DNA of 41,570 nucleotides from Paraburkholderia hiiakae (GTDB lineage Bacteria > Pseudomonadota > Gammaproteobacteria > Burkholderiales > Burkholderiaceae): NCBI RefSeq assembly GCF_904848665.1, contig NZ_CAJHCQ010000037.1:1-41570 (forward strand), given 5' to 3'. The notes below the pieces were generated by a model that searched no databases, was not told where the DNA came from, and saw only the letters and a list, made by a program, of their open reading frames with translations. The position numbers were made by a program, and so were the translations under genes. Shown here piece after piece: positions 17,020 to 25,170 of this stretch (position 1 is the first letter of the stretch; every line of letters begins with the position of its first letter).

Positions 17020-17805
17020 TCATTTCGCGGCGAAGGGCGGCCAGCTGAAACGCGCTGGCTCTTTACGGATGAAGCGCGCCGCCGACTCCATCACGTACGC
17101 AGACGTGAACGCGACGGCCTGAGCCCCCGCCTCCGCATCGAGCAACGAGGTGAGGCTGCGCTCGAAGCTGTGCGCGAGCAGCCGCTTGGTGAGCGCAAAG
17201 CCTACCGCCGATTGCGAGGCGAGCGCACGCGCCAGTTCGAGTGCCCGCGCCCGCAGCTCGGCGGGGGGACACACGTCGAGCACCAGACCGAGCGCCTGTG
17301 CCTCGGCGGCCGGCAGCTCGCGCGCCGAATAGATGAGTTCGCGCGCGCGTTGAATGCCGATCATGCGCGGCAGCATGTGCACCATGCCGAGATCAGGAAC
17401 GAGTCCGATCCGGGCGAACGCAAGACTGAAGCGCGCGCGTTCCGAGGCGAGCACGAAATCCGCCATCAGCGCGAGACTGAATCCGGCGCCGTAGGCAACA
17501 CCGTCCACTGCCGCGATCACGGGCCGCTCGAAACTCGCGAACGCGTGACATGGACGCTGGTTTTCGAGCATGCGCGCGTGCACATCGGCCGCGTCGGTCG
17601 CGGTCTGCATCGACGATACGTCGGCGCCGGCGCAGAAGTCGTCACCTTCGCCGGTCAGCAAGAGCGCCTTTACGCTGGTGTCGCGACGCAGCGCGTCAAC
17701 AATATCGCCGAGTTCTGCGAACATCGCTGCGTTGAGCGCGTTCTTGCGCTCAGGGCGGGCAAGTACGACGGTCGCGATGCCGTCTTCGATAGTAGTCTTG
17801 ATCAT
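17020..17805 (-). CDS. crotonase-family enoyl-CoA isomerase/hydratase, PaaG-like
   Basis: A 261-aa cytoplasmic crotonase. The oxyanion-hole segment FCAGADVSSM and AAVDGVAYGAGFSLALMADF are intact. Both glutamates of classical enoyl-CoA hydratase are replaced (S110 and F130 by alignment with the rat enzyme). D138 in FARIGLVPDLG matches the acid of PaaG-type Δ3,Δ2-enoyl-CoA isomerases. An isomerase role, shifting a double bond before β-oxidation, is therefore more likely than hydration. It is the distal gene of the β-oxidation cluster, 21 bp after the AraC gene. Many databases would call it simply enoyl-CoA hydratase. Confidence 0.87.
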   Translation of the reverse strand: MIKTTIEDGIATVVLARPERKNALNAAMFAELGDIVDALRRDTSVKALLLTGEGDDFCAGADVSSMQTATDAADVHARMLENQRPCHAFASFERPVIAAVDGVAYGAGFSLALMADFVLASERARFSLAFARIGLVPDLGMVHMLPRMIGIQRARELIYSARELPAAEAQALGLVLDVCPPAELRARALELARALASQSAVGFALTKRLLAHSFERSLTSLLDAEAGAQAVAFTSAYVMESAARFIRKEPARFSWPPFAAK

Positions 17806-17826
17806 GGTACTAATTGGGTTCCTGAA

Positions 17827-18561
17827 TCAGGCCGCGTCCTGCGGCGTCCATAAGCGTGCAGCGGGCCGCGCTACGTTCGCCGCAAGCACCGCGCCGGGCG
17901 ACAGCACAGTCGCGGCCACCGGACGGCAGCCGAAGTGCTGAAAAAAAGCGGCTTCGAAGCGCGCAAGCGTTCCGAAGCCGGTCCAACTCGCCAACTGGGC
18001 AAGATCAGCATGAATCTCCTGATGAACGCACAACGACAGTAGCGCTCGCATGAGGCGCTGCTCGCGCACGATCGCCGTGAACGCGCTGCCTTCGCGAAAG
18101 AGCAACGCGCGCAGCCGCGTCGCAGGCATCGCCATGCGATGTGCCGCCGTCGCGAGCGACCAATCGCGCCACGGTTCGGCAAACACCGCGTGCGCGAGCC
18201 GCAGCGTGAGCGCCGCGCCTGGCCCGCGCGCGGGCTGCGTTTCCAGGTCGTCGCACAACTCGATGTGCAGGGCATCGTGCGTGCCGACGTTCGCCGTGCT
18301 AGCCACCACGCCGTCGTGATAAAAGCGCTGCCACGGATCGACCCGCACGCTGGCGCCCTCGTACAGCACGCCCGCGCGACGCTGGCTGCGTATCGCATGA
18401 GCGCCGCTCACCGCCCGCAGGCGCACGCCATAGGGCAGTCGCAGATTGGCGACGGGCCCGTTGGCGCGCGGCGCGCACCACGGTCGCGTGGGTGCCCGCT
18501 CCCGCCACATTGCTCGGTCCGCCAGTCCGCACAACAGGAAGTCGATGGGCGGCTGCATCAT
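17827..18561 (-). CDS. AraC-family transcriptional regulator embedded in the β-oxidation operon
   Basis: A 244-aa protein with an AraC-type C-terminus: WSLATAAHRMAMPATRLRAL, LFREGSAFTAIVREQRLMRA, then LAQLASWTGFGTLARFEAAF with FGCRP. The N-terminal ~140 residues are a short, poorly conserved sensor region, shorter than in the usual 300-aa regulators. It lies in the same direction between the acyl-CoA dehydrogenase and crotonase genes with short gaps (31 and 21 bp), so it is probably co-transcribed and may autoregulate. The ligand is unknown; a CoA thioester or the free acid is a guess. Confidence 0.82.
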   Translation of the reverse strand: MMQPPIDFLLCGLADRAMWRERAPTRPWCAPRANGPVANLRLPYGVRLRAVSGAHAIRSQRRAGVLYEGASVRVDPWQRFYHDGVVASTANVGTHDALHIELCDDLETQPARGPGAALTLRLAHAVFAEPWRDWSLATAAHRMAMPATRLRALLFREGSAFTAIVREQRLMRALLSLCVHQEIHADLAQLASWTGFGTLARFEAAFFQHFGCRPVAATVLSPGAVLAANVARPAARLWTPQDAA

Positions 18562-18592
18562 GAGCGAACGGCGTGCTGCGGCGGCGCGGCGC

Positions 18593-19729
18593 TTACGCGG
18601 CCGCGTCGTGCATCGCCGCGCAATAACGTTCCATCTGATAGTCGCTGTCGCCGAACAGCGTATCGAGTGACGCGAGACGCTTGAAATAGTCGCCCACTTC
18701 GAGCTCGTCGGTCATGCCCATGCCGCCGTGCAGTTGCACCGCCTGCTGACCGATGAAACGCCCCGCCTTCGCAACCACGATCTTCGCCGCGCACAGCATG
18801 CGCGTGCGCTGCGCCGCGTCGGGCTCGTCGAGCGCCTGGGCGGCGACATAGGCCATCGAGAGCGCCAGCTCCTTCTGAACGAGCATGTCGGCCACGCGGT
18901 GCTGCAGCGCCTGGAACGACGCGAGCGCGACGCCGAATTGATGACGCGTGCGCAGATATTCGCTCGTTATTTCGATGAGCCGCTCCATCGCACCCGCCGC
19001 CTCGGCACAGAGCGCCGCGACGCCATGATCGAACGCGTGATCGAGGACCGCGAGTCCGTTACCGTCCCCGCCCAATCGCGCCTCGGCGGCGAGCCGAACA
19101 TTCCAGAGCTTGAGGTCTGCGCCGCGCAGGCCGTCGATGGTCGGATAGCCCGTGACCTCGAGACCCGCCGCCGCGCGCTCGACGATAAAGAGCGCAAGCT
19201 CATTCGACGCTTCAAGGCGCGCACTCACGATGAACGCATCGGCAACCTCGCCATGCCACACGAGCGACTTGTCGCCATCGAGCACATAGCCGCCGTCCAC
19301 ACGCCTCGCCACCGTGTGCACCGCTTCCGGCCGATAGCGGCCCTTCTTCTCCTGCCACGCGAACGTGACGATCTTGCTGCCGCTCGCCAGCGCCATGAGC
19401 CACGTGTCCTTCTGTGCTGGCGTGCCGTACTTCTCCAGTGCGGCGCTCGCGCAGACCGCGCTCGGAATCACGGGTTCGAGCACCAGCGCGCGGCCGAGTT
19501 CGCGCTGCACCACGAGTCGGCTCGCCGCGCCTTCTCCGAAGCCGCCATACTCCGCCGGTACCGTCAGGCCGAGCACGCCCAGCTCGGCGAGCGCGTTCCA
19601 GATGCCACGATCGAACGCACCTTGCGTGCGCGAGCGTGTGCGCCGTTGCGCAAACGCATATTCGCTGTCGACGAAACGGCGCAGGCTGTCGGCGAGCATG
19701 CGCTGCTCTTCGCTATAGGTAAAGTCCAT
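18593..19729 (-). CDS. acyl-CoA dehydrogenase, PimD-like small subunit, probably non-catalytic partner
   Basis: A 378-aa flavin-dependent acyl-CoA dehydrogenase-family protein resembling the small subunit of heteromeric enzymes such as pimeloyl-CoA dehydrogenase (MDFTYSEEQRMLADSLRRFV, LGVLGLTVPAEYGGFGEG, LHGGMGMTDELEVGDYFKRL). The residue pair that holds the catalytic glutamate in isovaleryl/long-chain types is replaced by D234-H235-G236 (AFDHGVAALCAE). The alternative C-terminal glutamate motif (YEGT) is also missing (LFGDSDYQMERY). It starts 3 bp after the next dehydrogenase gene ends, so the two are translationally coupled and likely form one α2β2 enzyme, as in bacterial steroid side-chain dehydrogenases. 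Confidence 0.88.
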   Translation of the reverse strand: MDFTYSEEQRMLADSLRRFVDSEYAFAQRRTRSRTQGAFDRGIWNALAELGVLGLTVPAEYGGFGEGAASRLVVQRELGRALVLEPVIPSAVCASAALEKYGTPAQKDTWLMALASGSKIVTFAWQEKKGRYRPEAVHTVARRVDGGYVLDGDKSLVWHGEVADAFIVSARLEASNELALFIVERAAAGLEVTGYPTIDGLRGADLKLWNVRLAAEARLGGDGNGLAVLDHAFDHGVAALCAEAAGAMERLIEITSEYLRTRHQFGVALASFQALQHRVADMLVQKELALSMAYVAAQALDEPDAAQRTRMLCAAKIVVAKAGRFIGQQAVQLHGGMGMTDELEVGDYFKRLASLDTLFGDSDYQMERYCAAMHDAAA

Positions 19730-19732
19730 GTT

Positions 19733-20935
19733 CTACCCCTGCAAGCCAATGATCATCTTCGCGATGATGTTCTTCTGCACTTCGGTCGCACCACCGTAAA
19801 TCGACGTCTTGCGCATATCGAAGTAAGTCGACGACGCTGCCGGCGCCCACGCCGGACCATCGACCGGAACTTCGACACCCGGCTCGAGCCATTGCGGCGC
19901 GTAGGGCCAGCCATGCGGGCCCGCCACTTCGTGCTGCAGCATCGCGATGTCCTGCTGCAATTCCGAGCCGCGAATCTTGACGATCGATGCCTCGGGCCCC
20001 GGCCCCTTGCCGCCGTCACCGGACGCCACACGCAGGAGCAGCATCTCCAGCGCCATCAGGTCCATTTCCAGACGTGCGATCTTGTCGCGCATGCGGACAT
20101 CGTCGATCATCTTGCCGCCGCGGCCGTCGTCGGCGAGCTGTGCGTAGTGCTTGAGCTGGCGCATCTCGCGATAACAGTGGCCGAGGCCGGCAATACCGGT
20201 GCGTTCATGTCCGAGCAGATACTTCGCGTAAGTCCAGCCGCGATTCTCTTCGCCAACGAGGTTCTCGAGCGGAACCTCGACGTCCTCGAACCAGGTCTCG
20301 TTGACATCGTGTCCGCCATCTAGCGTAACGATCGGCCGAACGGTCACGCCCGGCGACTTCATGTCGATAAGCAACATCGAAATGCCTTCCTGCGGCTTCG
20401 CATCCGGGTCGGTGCGCACGAGGCAGAAGATCCAGTCCGCGAACTGCGCCATGGTGGTCCAGGTCTTCTGCCCGTTGACGATGTACTTGTCGCCCTTTTT
20501 CACGGCGCGCGTCTTGAGCGACGCGAGATCCGATCCCGAACCGGGCTCAGAGTAGCCCTGACACCAGAAGTCGTCGACGTTAGGAATGCGCGGCAAGAAA
20601 CGCGCCTTCATTTCGGGACTCGCATACTTCATCAGCACCGGGCCGATCATCGTGAGGCCGAAAGGCAGCAGACGCGGCGCGCCTGCCAGCCCGGTCTCGA
20701 TGTCAAAGATGAGTTGCTGCAGCGTGGTCCAGCCGGTGCCGCCGTATTCCTTCGGCCACTTGGGCGCGCCCCAGCCCTTCGCGTTCAGGATGCGATGCCA
20801 GCGGACATAGTCGTCCTTTTCCACGCGCTGATGCGAAAGCACCTTGGCGCGAATGTCTTCGGGAAGGTGCTCACGTACGAATGCCCGCACTTCGTCGCGA
20901 AACGCCAGTTCCTCGGCGGTAAAGCGCAAATCCAT
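19733..20935 (-). CDS. acyl-CoA dehydrogenase, PimC-like large subunit
   Basis: A 400-aa acyl-CoA dehydrogenase very like pimeloyl-CoA dehydrogenase large subunits: PKWPKEYGGTGWTTLQQLIF, GAPRLLPFGLTMIGPV, DFWCQGYSEPGSGSDLASLK. It oxidises acyl-CoA to trans-2-enoyl-CoA with FAD and electron-transfer flavoprotein. The likely base is E244 in LLGHERTGIAG, since the C-terminal motif reads IYGGATEVQKN with glycine where medium-chain enzymes have glutamate. It is tightly coupled to the small-subunit gene. The natural substrate is unknown; a bulky or dicarboxylic acyl-CoA would fit the subfamily. Confidence 0.92.
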   Translation of the reverse strand: MDLRFTAEELAFRDEVRAFVREHLPEDIRAKVLSHQRVEKDDYVRWHRILNAKGWGAPKWPKEYGGTGWTTLQQLIFDIETGLAGAPRLLPFGLTMIGPVLMKYASPEMKARFLPRIPNVDDFWCQGYSEPGSGSDLASLKTRAVKKGDKYIVNGQKTWTTMAQFADWIFCLVRTDPDAKPQEGISMLLIDMKSPGVTVRPIVTLDGGHDVNETWFEDVEVPLENLVGEENRGWTYAKYLLGHERTGIAGLGHCYREMRQLKHYAQLADDGRGGKMIDDVRMRDKIARLEMDLMALEMLLLRVASGDGGKGPGPEASIVKIRGSELQQDIAMLQHEVAGPHGWPYAPQWLEPGVEVPVDGPAWAPAASSTYFDMRKTSIYGGATEVQKNIIAKMIIGLQG

Positions 20936-20969
20936 CTGTCTTTCCCTCTCTGATGGTCCCGACGCGCGG

Positions 20970-22133
20970 TTATAGCGTGCGCGCGATCAGTTCCTTCATG
21001 ATTTCATTGGAGCCGCCGTAGATCTTGCCCGCGCGCGCGTTCACGTAAAGCCGGGCAATCGGATACTCCATCATGTAGCCGTAGCCGCCATGCAACTGCA
21101 GGCATTCGTCGATGATTTCGCAATTTCGTTGCGTACTCCACCACTTTGCCATGGCCGCCGTTTCGGGATCGAGCTCACCCCGCAGCACCTTTGCCATGCA
21201 GTTGTCGATGAATGCGCGCGCAACCGTCGCGTTCGTCTTGCACTCCGCCAGCTTGAAGCGCGTGTTTTGCAGATCCAGCAACGGCGCGCCGAATACCTTG
21301 CGCTCACGCACATATTGCGTCGTCTCTTCAAGCGCCCTTTCCATCGCGCCCAGCGCGCCCAGCGCGATGATCATGCGCTCCTGCGGCAACTGCTGCATCA
21401 GCTGATAGAAGCCCTTGCCCTCTTCGGGACCGAGCAAGTTGGCGCATGGCACGCGCACATCATCGAAGAAGAGTTCTGCCGTGTCCTGCCCTTTCTGGCC
21501 GATCTTTTCGAGCACGCGGCCACGGCGAAAGCCCGCGAGACCCGCGCCGTGAGCATCCTTCGTCTCAACGACGACGATGGAGACACCCTTCGTACCCTTT
21601 GCGGGATCGGTCTTCACGACGACGCAGACGAGGTCCGCGTGCACACCGTTCGAGATGAAGGTCTTCGAACCGTTGATGACGTAGTGATCGCCTTCACGCA
21701 CCGCCCGCGTCTTGATGCTCTTCAAGTCCGAGCCCGCACCGGGTTCCGACATCGCGATGGCGGCGACGTACTCGCCGCTCGCCATCTTCGGCAGCCACTT
21801 GTGCTTTTGCTCTTCGGAACCGTAACGCAGGAGGTAATGCGCGACGATGCCGCTATGCACGTTCGTGCCGAGGCTCGTCACCATGGCGCGCGACTGCTCG
21901 AGCGCGATGATCGCCTCGTGCGCGAAATTGCCGCCGCCGCCGCCGTATTCTTCGGGAATGCTTGCGCACAGCATGCCCACCTCACCCGCCTTGCGCCATA
22001 TCTCGCGATCGACTTGCTGCTGTTTGCACCAACGCTCCTCGTGCGGCACCAGCTCGCGTTCGATGAACTTGCGGATCGAATCCTGGAACAACACCAGGTC
22101 GTCGGTGATCCATGGACGGCTTTGCACGGACAT
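20970..22133 (-). CDS. acyl-CoA dehydrogenase, long-chain/isovaleryl-type
   Basis: A 387-aa homomeric-type acyl-CoA dehydrogenase. The start at 22133 (MSVQSRPWITDD) is chosen because AAGGAG sits 12 bp upstream; an in-frame TTG further up lies on that ribosome site. Visible features are LCASIPEEYGGGGGNFAHEA, AIAMSEPGAGSDLKSIKT, YVINGSKTFISNG and the C-terminal IYGGSNEIMKELIART. The likely base is E252 in LPQERMIIALGALG, the position used by isovaleryl- and long-chain acyl-CoA dehydrogenases, which accept branched chains. It lies 34 bp upstream of the heteromeric pair and may act on an earlier or later β-oxidation round. Confidence 0.93.
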   Translation of the reverse strand: MSVQSRPWITDDLVLFQDSIRKFIERELVPHEERWCKQQQVDREIWRKAGEVGMLCASIPEEYGGGGGNFAHEAIIALEQSRAMVTSLGTNVHSGIVAHYLLRYGSEEQKHKWLPKMASGEYVAAIAMSEPGAGSDLKSIKTRAVREGDHYVINGSKTFISNGVHADLVCVVVKTDPAKGTKGVSIVVVETKDAHGAGLAGFRRGRVLEKIGQKGQDTAELFFDDVRVPCANLLGPEEGKGFYQLMQQLPQERMIIALGALGAMERALEETTQYVRERKVFGAPLLDLQNTRFKLAECKTNATVARAFIDNCMAKVLRGELDPETAAMAKWWSTQRNCEIIDECLQLHGGYGYMMEYPIARLYVNARAGKIYGGSNEIMKELIARTL

Positions 22134-22175
22134 TGTGTGTTTCTCCTTCAATACGGCGTCTGCGGCGCAGAACGA

Positions 22176-23006
22176 TCAGGGACGGCCGCCGCCGACCACG
22201 AGCACCTGGCCGGAGACATAGTTCGATTCCGGAATGCACATCAGATAAACCGAGCCCGCGGCTTCGGCCGGCGTACCGGCGCGCCCGACCGGAATCATCG
22301 CTTCGATGTTCTTCATCAATTGCGGATTCACGCCGACCTTGATCTCATTGCCGCCGATGTCGATAGTCGCCGAGTTGCCCTCGCCCGCCGTGGCTTCGGT
22401 GAGGCGCGTCTTGATGAGGCCGAACGCGACGCTGTTGACGTTCACCTTGTAGCGGCCCCATTCCTTCGCGAGCGCCTTCGTCAAGCCGTTGATCGCGGCC
22501 TTCGCGGCCGAGTAGTTCGCCTGGCCCGCGTTGCCCATCACGCCCGAAACCGACGAGATATTCACCACCTTGCGGAACACCTCCTGGCCCGCGTCGGCTT
22601 CCTGCTTCGCGGCCTCGCGGAAATAATCCGCCGCCGCGCGCAGGATGCGGAACGGAGCGTTCACGTGCACGTCCATAATCGCGTCCCACTGCTCGTCCGA
22701 CATCTTCTGGATCACGTTGTCCCAGGTGTAGCCCGCGTTATTGACGATGATGTCGAGACGGCCGAACTCCTTGAGCGCCGTGCCCACGAAGCGCGTGCCG
22801 AAGTCCGCGTCGGTCACGCTGCCCGCGCATGCCACGGCGCGGCCACCCGCCGCGACGATTTCCGCGACTACGGCCTCGGCCGGCGCCGCGTCCAGATCGT
22901 TGACGACGATGGCTGCGCCATCGCCTGCGAGCTTCAATGCGATCTCACGACCGATACCGCGGCCCGAACCCGAAACGATCGCGACCTTGCCTACCAGTTT
23001 GCTCAT
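22176..23006 (-). CDS. SDR-family (R)-3-hydroxyacyl-CoA dehydrogenase candidate
   Basis: A 276-aa classical short-chain dehydrogenase. The cofactor loop GSGRGIG (13-19), NNAG (89-92) and catalytic S151/S152, Y165 and K169 (YSAAK) are present. D37 at the end of β2 suggests NAD+ over NADP+. A MaoC pair (R-specific hydratase) lies directly upstream and a thiolase beyond, so it probably oxidises the R-3-hydroxyacyl-CoA, the job of the dehydrogenase part of peroxisomal MFE-2. A short insert after ~200 (GEGNSATIDIGGNEIKVG) is unlike ordinary FabG. A biosynthetic ketoacyl-ACP reductase is the alternative and is less likely here. Confidence 0.87.
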   Translation of the reverse strand: MSKLVGKVAIVSGSGRGIGREIALKLAGDGAAIVVNDLDAAPAEAVVAEIVAAGGRAVACAGSVTDADFGTRFVGTALKEFGRLDIIVNNAGYTWDNVIQKMSDEQWDAIMDVHVNAPFRILRAAADYFREAAKQEADAGQEVFRKVVNISSVSGVMGNAGQANYSAAKAAINGLTKALAKEWGRYKVNVNSVAFGLIKTRLTEATAGEGNSATIDIGGNEIKVGVNPQLMKNIEAMIPVGRAGTPAEAAGSVYLMCIPESNYVSGQVLVVGGGRP

Positions 23007-23033
23007 GTTCTGTTGCTCCTCTGTTCTCTTGAT

Positions 23034-23450
23034 TCAGGCGTCCAGCGCGATGACCGCTTCGCCGGACAGTTTGATTTCACCGTTCTCGTCCCGCGTCGTC
23101 AGGACCACGCGCACCGTGCGCGCCGCCTCGTCCTTCTCCTTCACGACACCTTCACAGCGGATCGCATTGCCCACCTGCGTGATCGCCGCGAAGCGCACCG
23201 AGAATTCGCGGATCGACTGCTGCGGCACCCAGTTGGTGAGCAAGCGGCCCAGATACGCCATCGACAGCATGCCGTGCGCGAAGACGTCGGGCATGCCGGC
23301 CGCGCGCGCGAAGTCGAGGTCGACGTGAATCGGGTTGTGATCGCCCGACGCACCGGCGTAAAGCGCGAGCGTGAGCCGGCTCAAAGGCGAGGTGACGAAC
23401 GCCGGAAGCGGGCTTCCAACAGTTAGTTGTTCGAATTGAATGGATTGCAT
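23034..23450 (-). CDS. MaoC-like (R)-specific enoyl-CoA hydratase, catalytic subunit
   Basis: A 138-aa single hotdog-fold protein. The hydratase-2 motif is complete: YAGASGDHNPIHVD with D37 and H42, followed by FAHGMLSMAYLG. It hydrates trans-2-enoyl-CoA to the R-3-hydroxy compound. Its neighbour upstream (29 bp) is a second hotdog protein without this motif, so the two probably make a heteromeric hydratase, as in HadAB-like or steroid ChsH1/ChsH2 enzymes. Confidence 0.88.
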   Translation of the reverse strand: MQSIQFEQLTVGSPLPAFVTSPLSRLTLALYAGASGDHNPIHVDLDFARAAGMPDVFAHGMLSMAYLGRLLTNWVPQQSIREFSVRFAAITQVGNAIRCEGVVKEKDEAARTVRVVLTTRDENGEIKLSGEAVIALDA

Positions 23451-23478
23451 GACTACTCCCAGACTTTACGCATTGCCG

Positions 23479-23922
23479 TTAGCCGTTTCTCACGACGATG
23501 ACGCCGCGCAGTTCGGCGACCGGTTTGCCCGTCACGTCGGTCACGCTCGTCTCACGAACAACGAATTCGAGCGCGCCGCCCTTCTTCTCGTAGATATCGG
23601 CGATACGCGTCTCGAACGTCAGCGTTTCGCCGGCAAAGGCCATACGGTGATAGCGAAACGATTGTTCGCCGTGCAGCACCTTGCCGATATCGATGTTCAG
23701 ACGCTCTACCGTGGCGCGCGGATTGGGCGACTCCATCTCGAGGCAGAAGAAGAATGTCGGCGGTACCGGCAGCGCCGGATAGCCGGCATCGCGCGCGGCG
23801 GCCTCGTCGATGTAGCGGCTGTCCGTCTGCCCGGTCGCCTTCGCGAAGAGGCGCAGCCGCCCCGGTTCGGCCACGGCCTGGTGTCGCGAAACCAAAGCGC
23901 CGATATGGCTCCTGTCGATCAT
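23479..23922 (-). CDS. MaoC/FAS1-dehydratase N-terminal-type hotdog protein, partner subunit
   Basis: A 147-aa hotdog protein with the N-terminal dehydratase (FAS1_DH) signature ARDAGYPALPVPPTFFFCLE and HGEQSFRYHRMAFAGETLTF. The start at 23922 (MIDRSHIGALVSRH) follows AAAGGGAACG; the longer frame upstream overlaps the thiolase gene and is rejected. The catalytic D/H motif is missing, as in structural subunits that shape the acyl pocket. It should pair with the next gene. A gap of about 26 bp separates it from the thiolase. Confidence 0.87.
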   Translation of the reverse strand: MIDRSHIGALVSRHQAVAEPGRLRLFAKATGQTDSRYIDEAAARDAGYPALPVPPTFFFCLEMESPNPRATVERLNIDIGKVLHGEQSFRYHRMAFAGETLTFETRIADIYEKKGGALEFVVRETSVTDVTGKPVAELRGVIVVRNG

Positions 23923-23948
23923 GACTATCGTTCCCTTTGTGGTTGCGC

Positions 23949-25133
23949 TTACTGGCGCTCGTAGAGCGTGACCACGCAAGCGCCGCCGAGCCCGAGGTTG
24001 TGCTGCAACGCGTGTCGCGCGCCTTCCACCTGACGCTCCTGCGCTTCGCCGCGCAGTTGCCAGACGAGTTCCGTGCACTGGGCGAGGCCCGTCGCGCCAA
24101 GCGGATGGCCCTTCGAGAGCAGACCGCCGGAGGGATTGGTGACGACACGTCCGCCGTAGGTGTTGTCACCGTCGAGGATGAACTTCTCCGCCGTGCCCGC
24201 GGGCGTGAGGCCGAGGCCCTCATAGGTGATCAGCTCGTTCGCGGTGAAGCAGTCGTGCAGTTCGACGACCTGGATGTCCTCAGGGCCGACGCCGGCCGCT
24301 TCATAGACCTGCTGTGCCGCGGCGCGGGTCATGTCGAAGCCCACGACCTTGCGCATGTCGCCTTCGTCGAACGTGCTGTTGCGATCGGTCGTCATCGACT
24401 GCGCCTTGATGATCACGCGCGTGTCGAGGCCATGCTTCTTCGCGAATGCTTCCGAGCAGACAATCGCGGCGGCCGCACCACACGTGGGCGGGCAGCATTG
24501 CAGACGCGTGAGCGGATCGAACACGGCGGGCGACGCCATCACTTCTTCGAGCGTAACCGTATTGCGGAACACGGCGAACGGATTGCGCGCGGCGTGCTGA
24601 CGCGCCTTCACGGAAATGCGGCCGAAGGTCTCCGGCTTGATGTCGTATTCCTTCATGTAGTCGCGGCCCGCGCCGCCGAAGAACTGCGCCGCGCGCGGCG
24701 CGCCTTCTTCGTAGCCCTGCACCGCAGTCATGGTTCGCGCGAAGCGTTCCATCGGCGACGGCCGGTCGGTGTAGGCGCCTTTGAGCGCGCCAGGCACCAT
24801 CTGCTCGAAGCCGAGTGCGATCGCGCATTCGACCGCGCCGCTTTCGACCGCCTGGCGCGCGAGAAAGAGCGCCGTCGAACCGGTCGAGCAGTTGTTGTTC
24901 ACGTTGACGACCGGAATGCCCGTGAGGCCAACGCCATAGATCGCCGCCTGGCCCGAGGTCGAATCGCCATACACGTAGCCGACGTAGGCCTGCTGCACGA
25001 GTGCATAGTCGATGCGCGCATCGGCGAGCGCCGCCTTCGCGGCATTCGCGCCCATCGTCGCGTAGTCGTCACTTTGACCGGGCTTCGTGAACGGGATCAT
25101 GCCCACGCCGGCTACCACCACCTTGTTGCTCAT
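23949..25133 (-). CDS. SCPx-type thiolase (lipid-transfer protein family)
   Basis: A 394-aa thiolase. Nucleophile C82 (NNNCSTGSTAL), H293 (VVELHDCFTANEL) and H343 (GLLSKGHPLGATGLAQC) are visible, and the C-terminus NLGLGGACVVTLYER lacks the usual CxG loop, as in human SCPx. The block LHDCFTANELITYEGLGL with DGDNTYGG is the SCPx signature. It cleaves 3-ketoacyl-CoA, typically branched or steroid side chains, to acyl-CoA plus acetyl- or propionyl-CoA. The start at 25133 (MSNKVVVAGVG) excludes a longer leader. No DUF35 partner, common for such thiolases in actinobacteria, is present nearby. Confidence 0.92.
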   Translation of the reverse strand: MSNKVVVAGVGMIPFTKPGQSDDYATMGANAAKAALADARIDYALVQQAYVGYVYGDSTSGQAAIYGVGLTGIPVVNVNNNCSTGSTALFLARQAVESGAVECAIALGFEQMVPGALKGAYTDRPSPMERFARTMTAVQGYEEGAPRAAQFFGGAGRDYMKEYDIKPETFGRISVKARQHAARNPFAVFRNTVTLEEVMASPAVFDPLTRLQCCPPTCGAAAAIVCSEAFAKKHGLDTRVIIKAQSMTTDRNSTFDEGDMRKVVGFDMTRAAAQQVYEAAGVGPEDIQVVELHDCFTANELITYEGLGLTPAGTAEKFILDGDNTYGGRVVTNPSGGLLSKGHPLGATGLAQCTELVWQLRGEAQERQVEGARHALQHNLGLGGACVVTLYERQ

Positions 25134-25170
25134 ATGTCGATCCTGAAGAGTTGAATGGATAAAGGTTGAC

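Noticed and set aside
21090..23426. A 778-aa plus-strand open frame opposite the dehydrogenase, SDR and MaoC genes
   Set aside because: It is the antisense of well-supported genes; the high GC content keeps it open and the product is Arg/His/Ala-rich noise.
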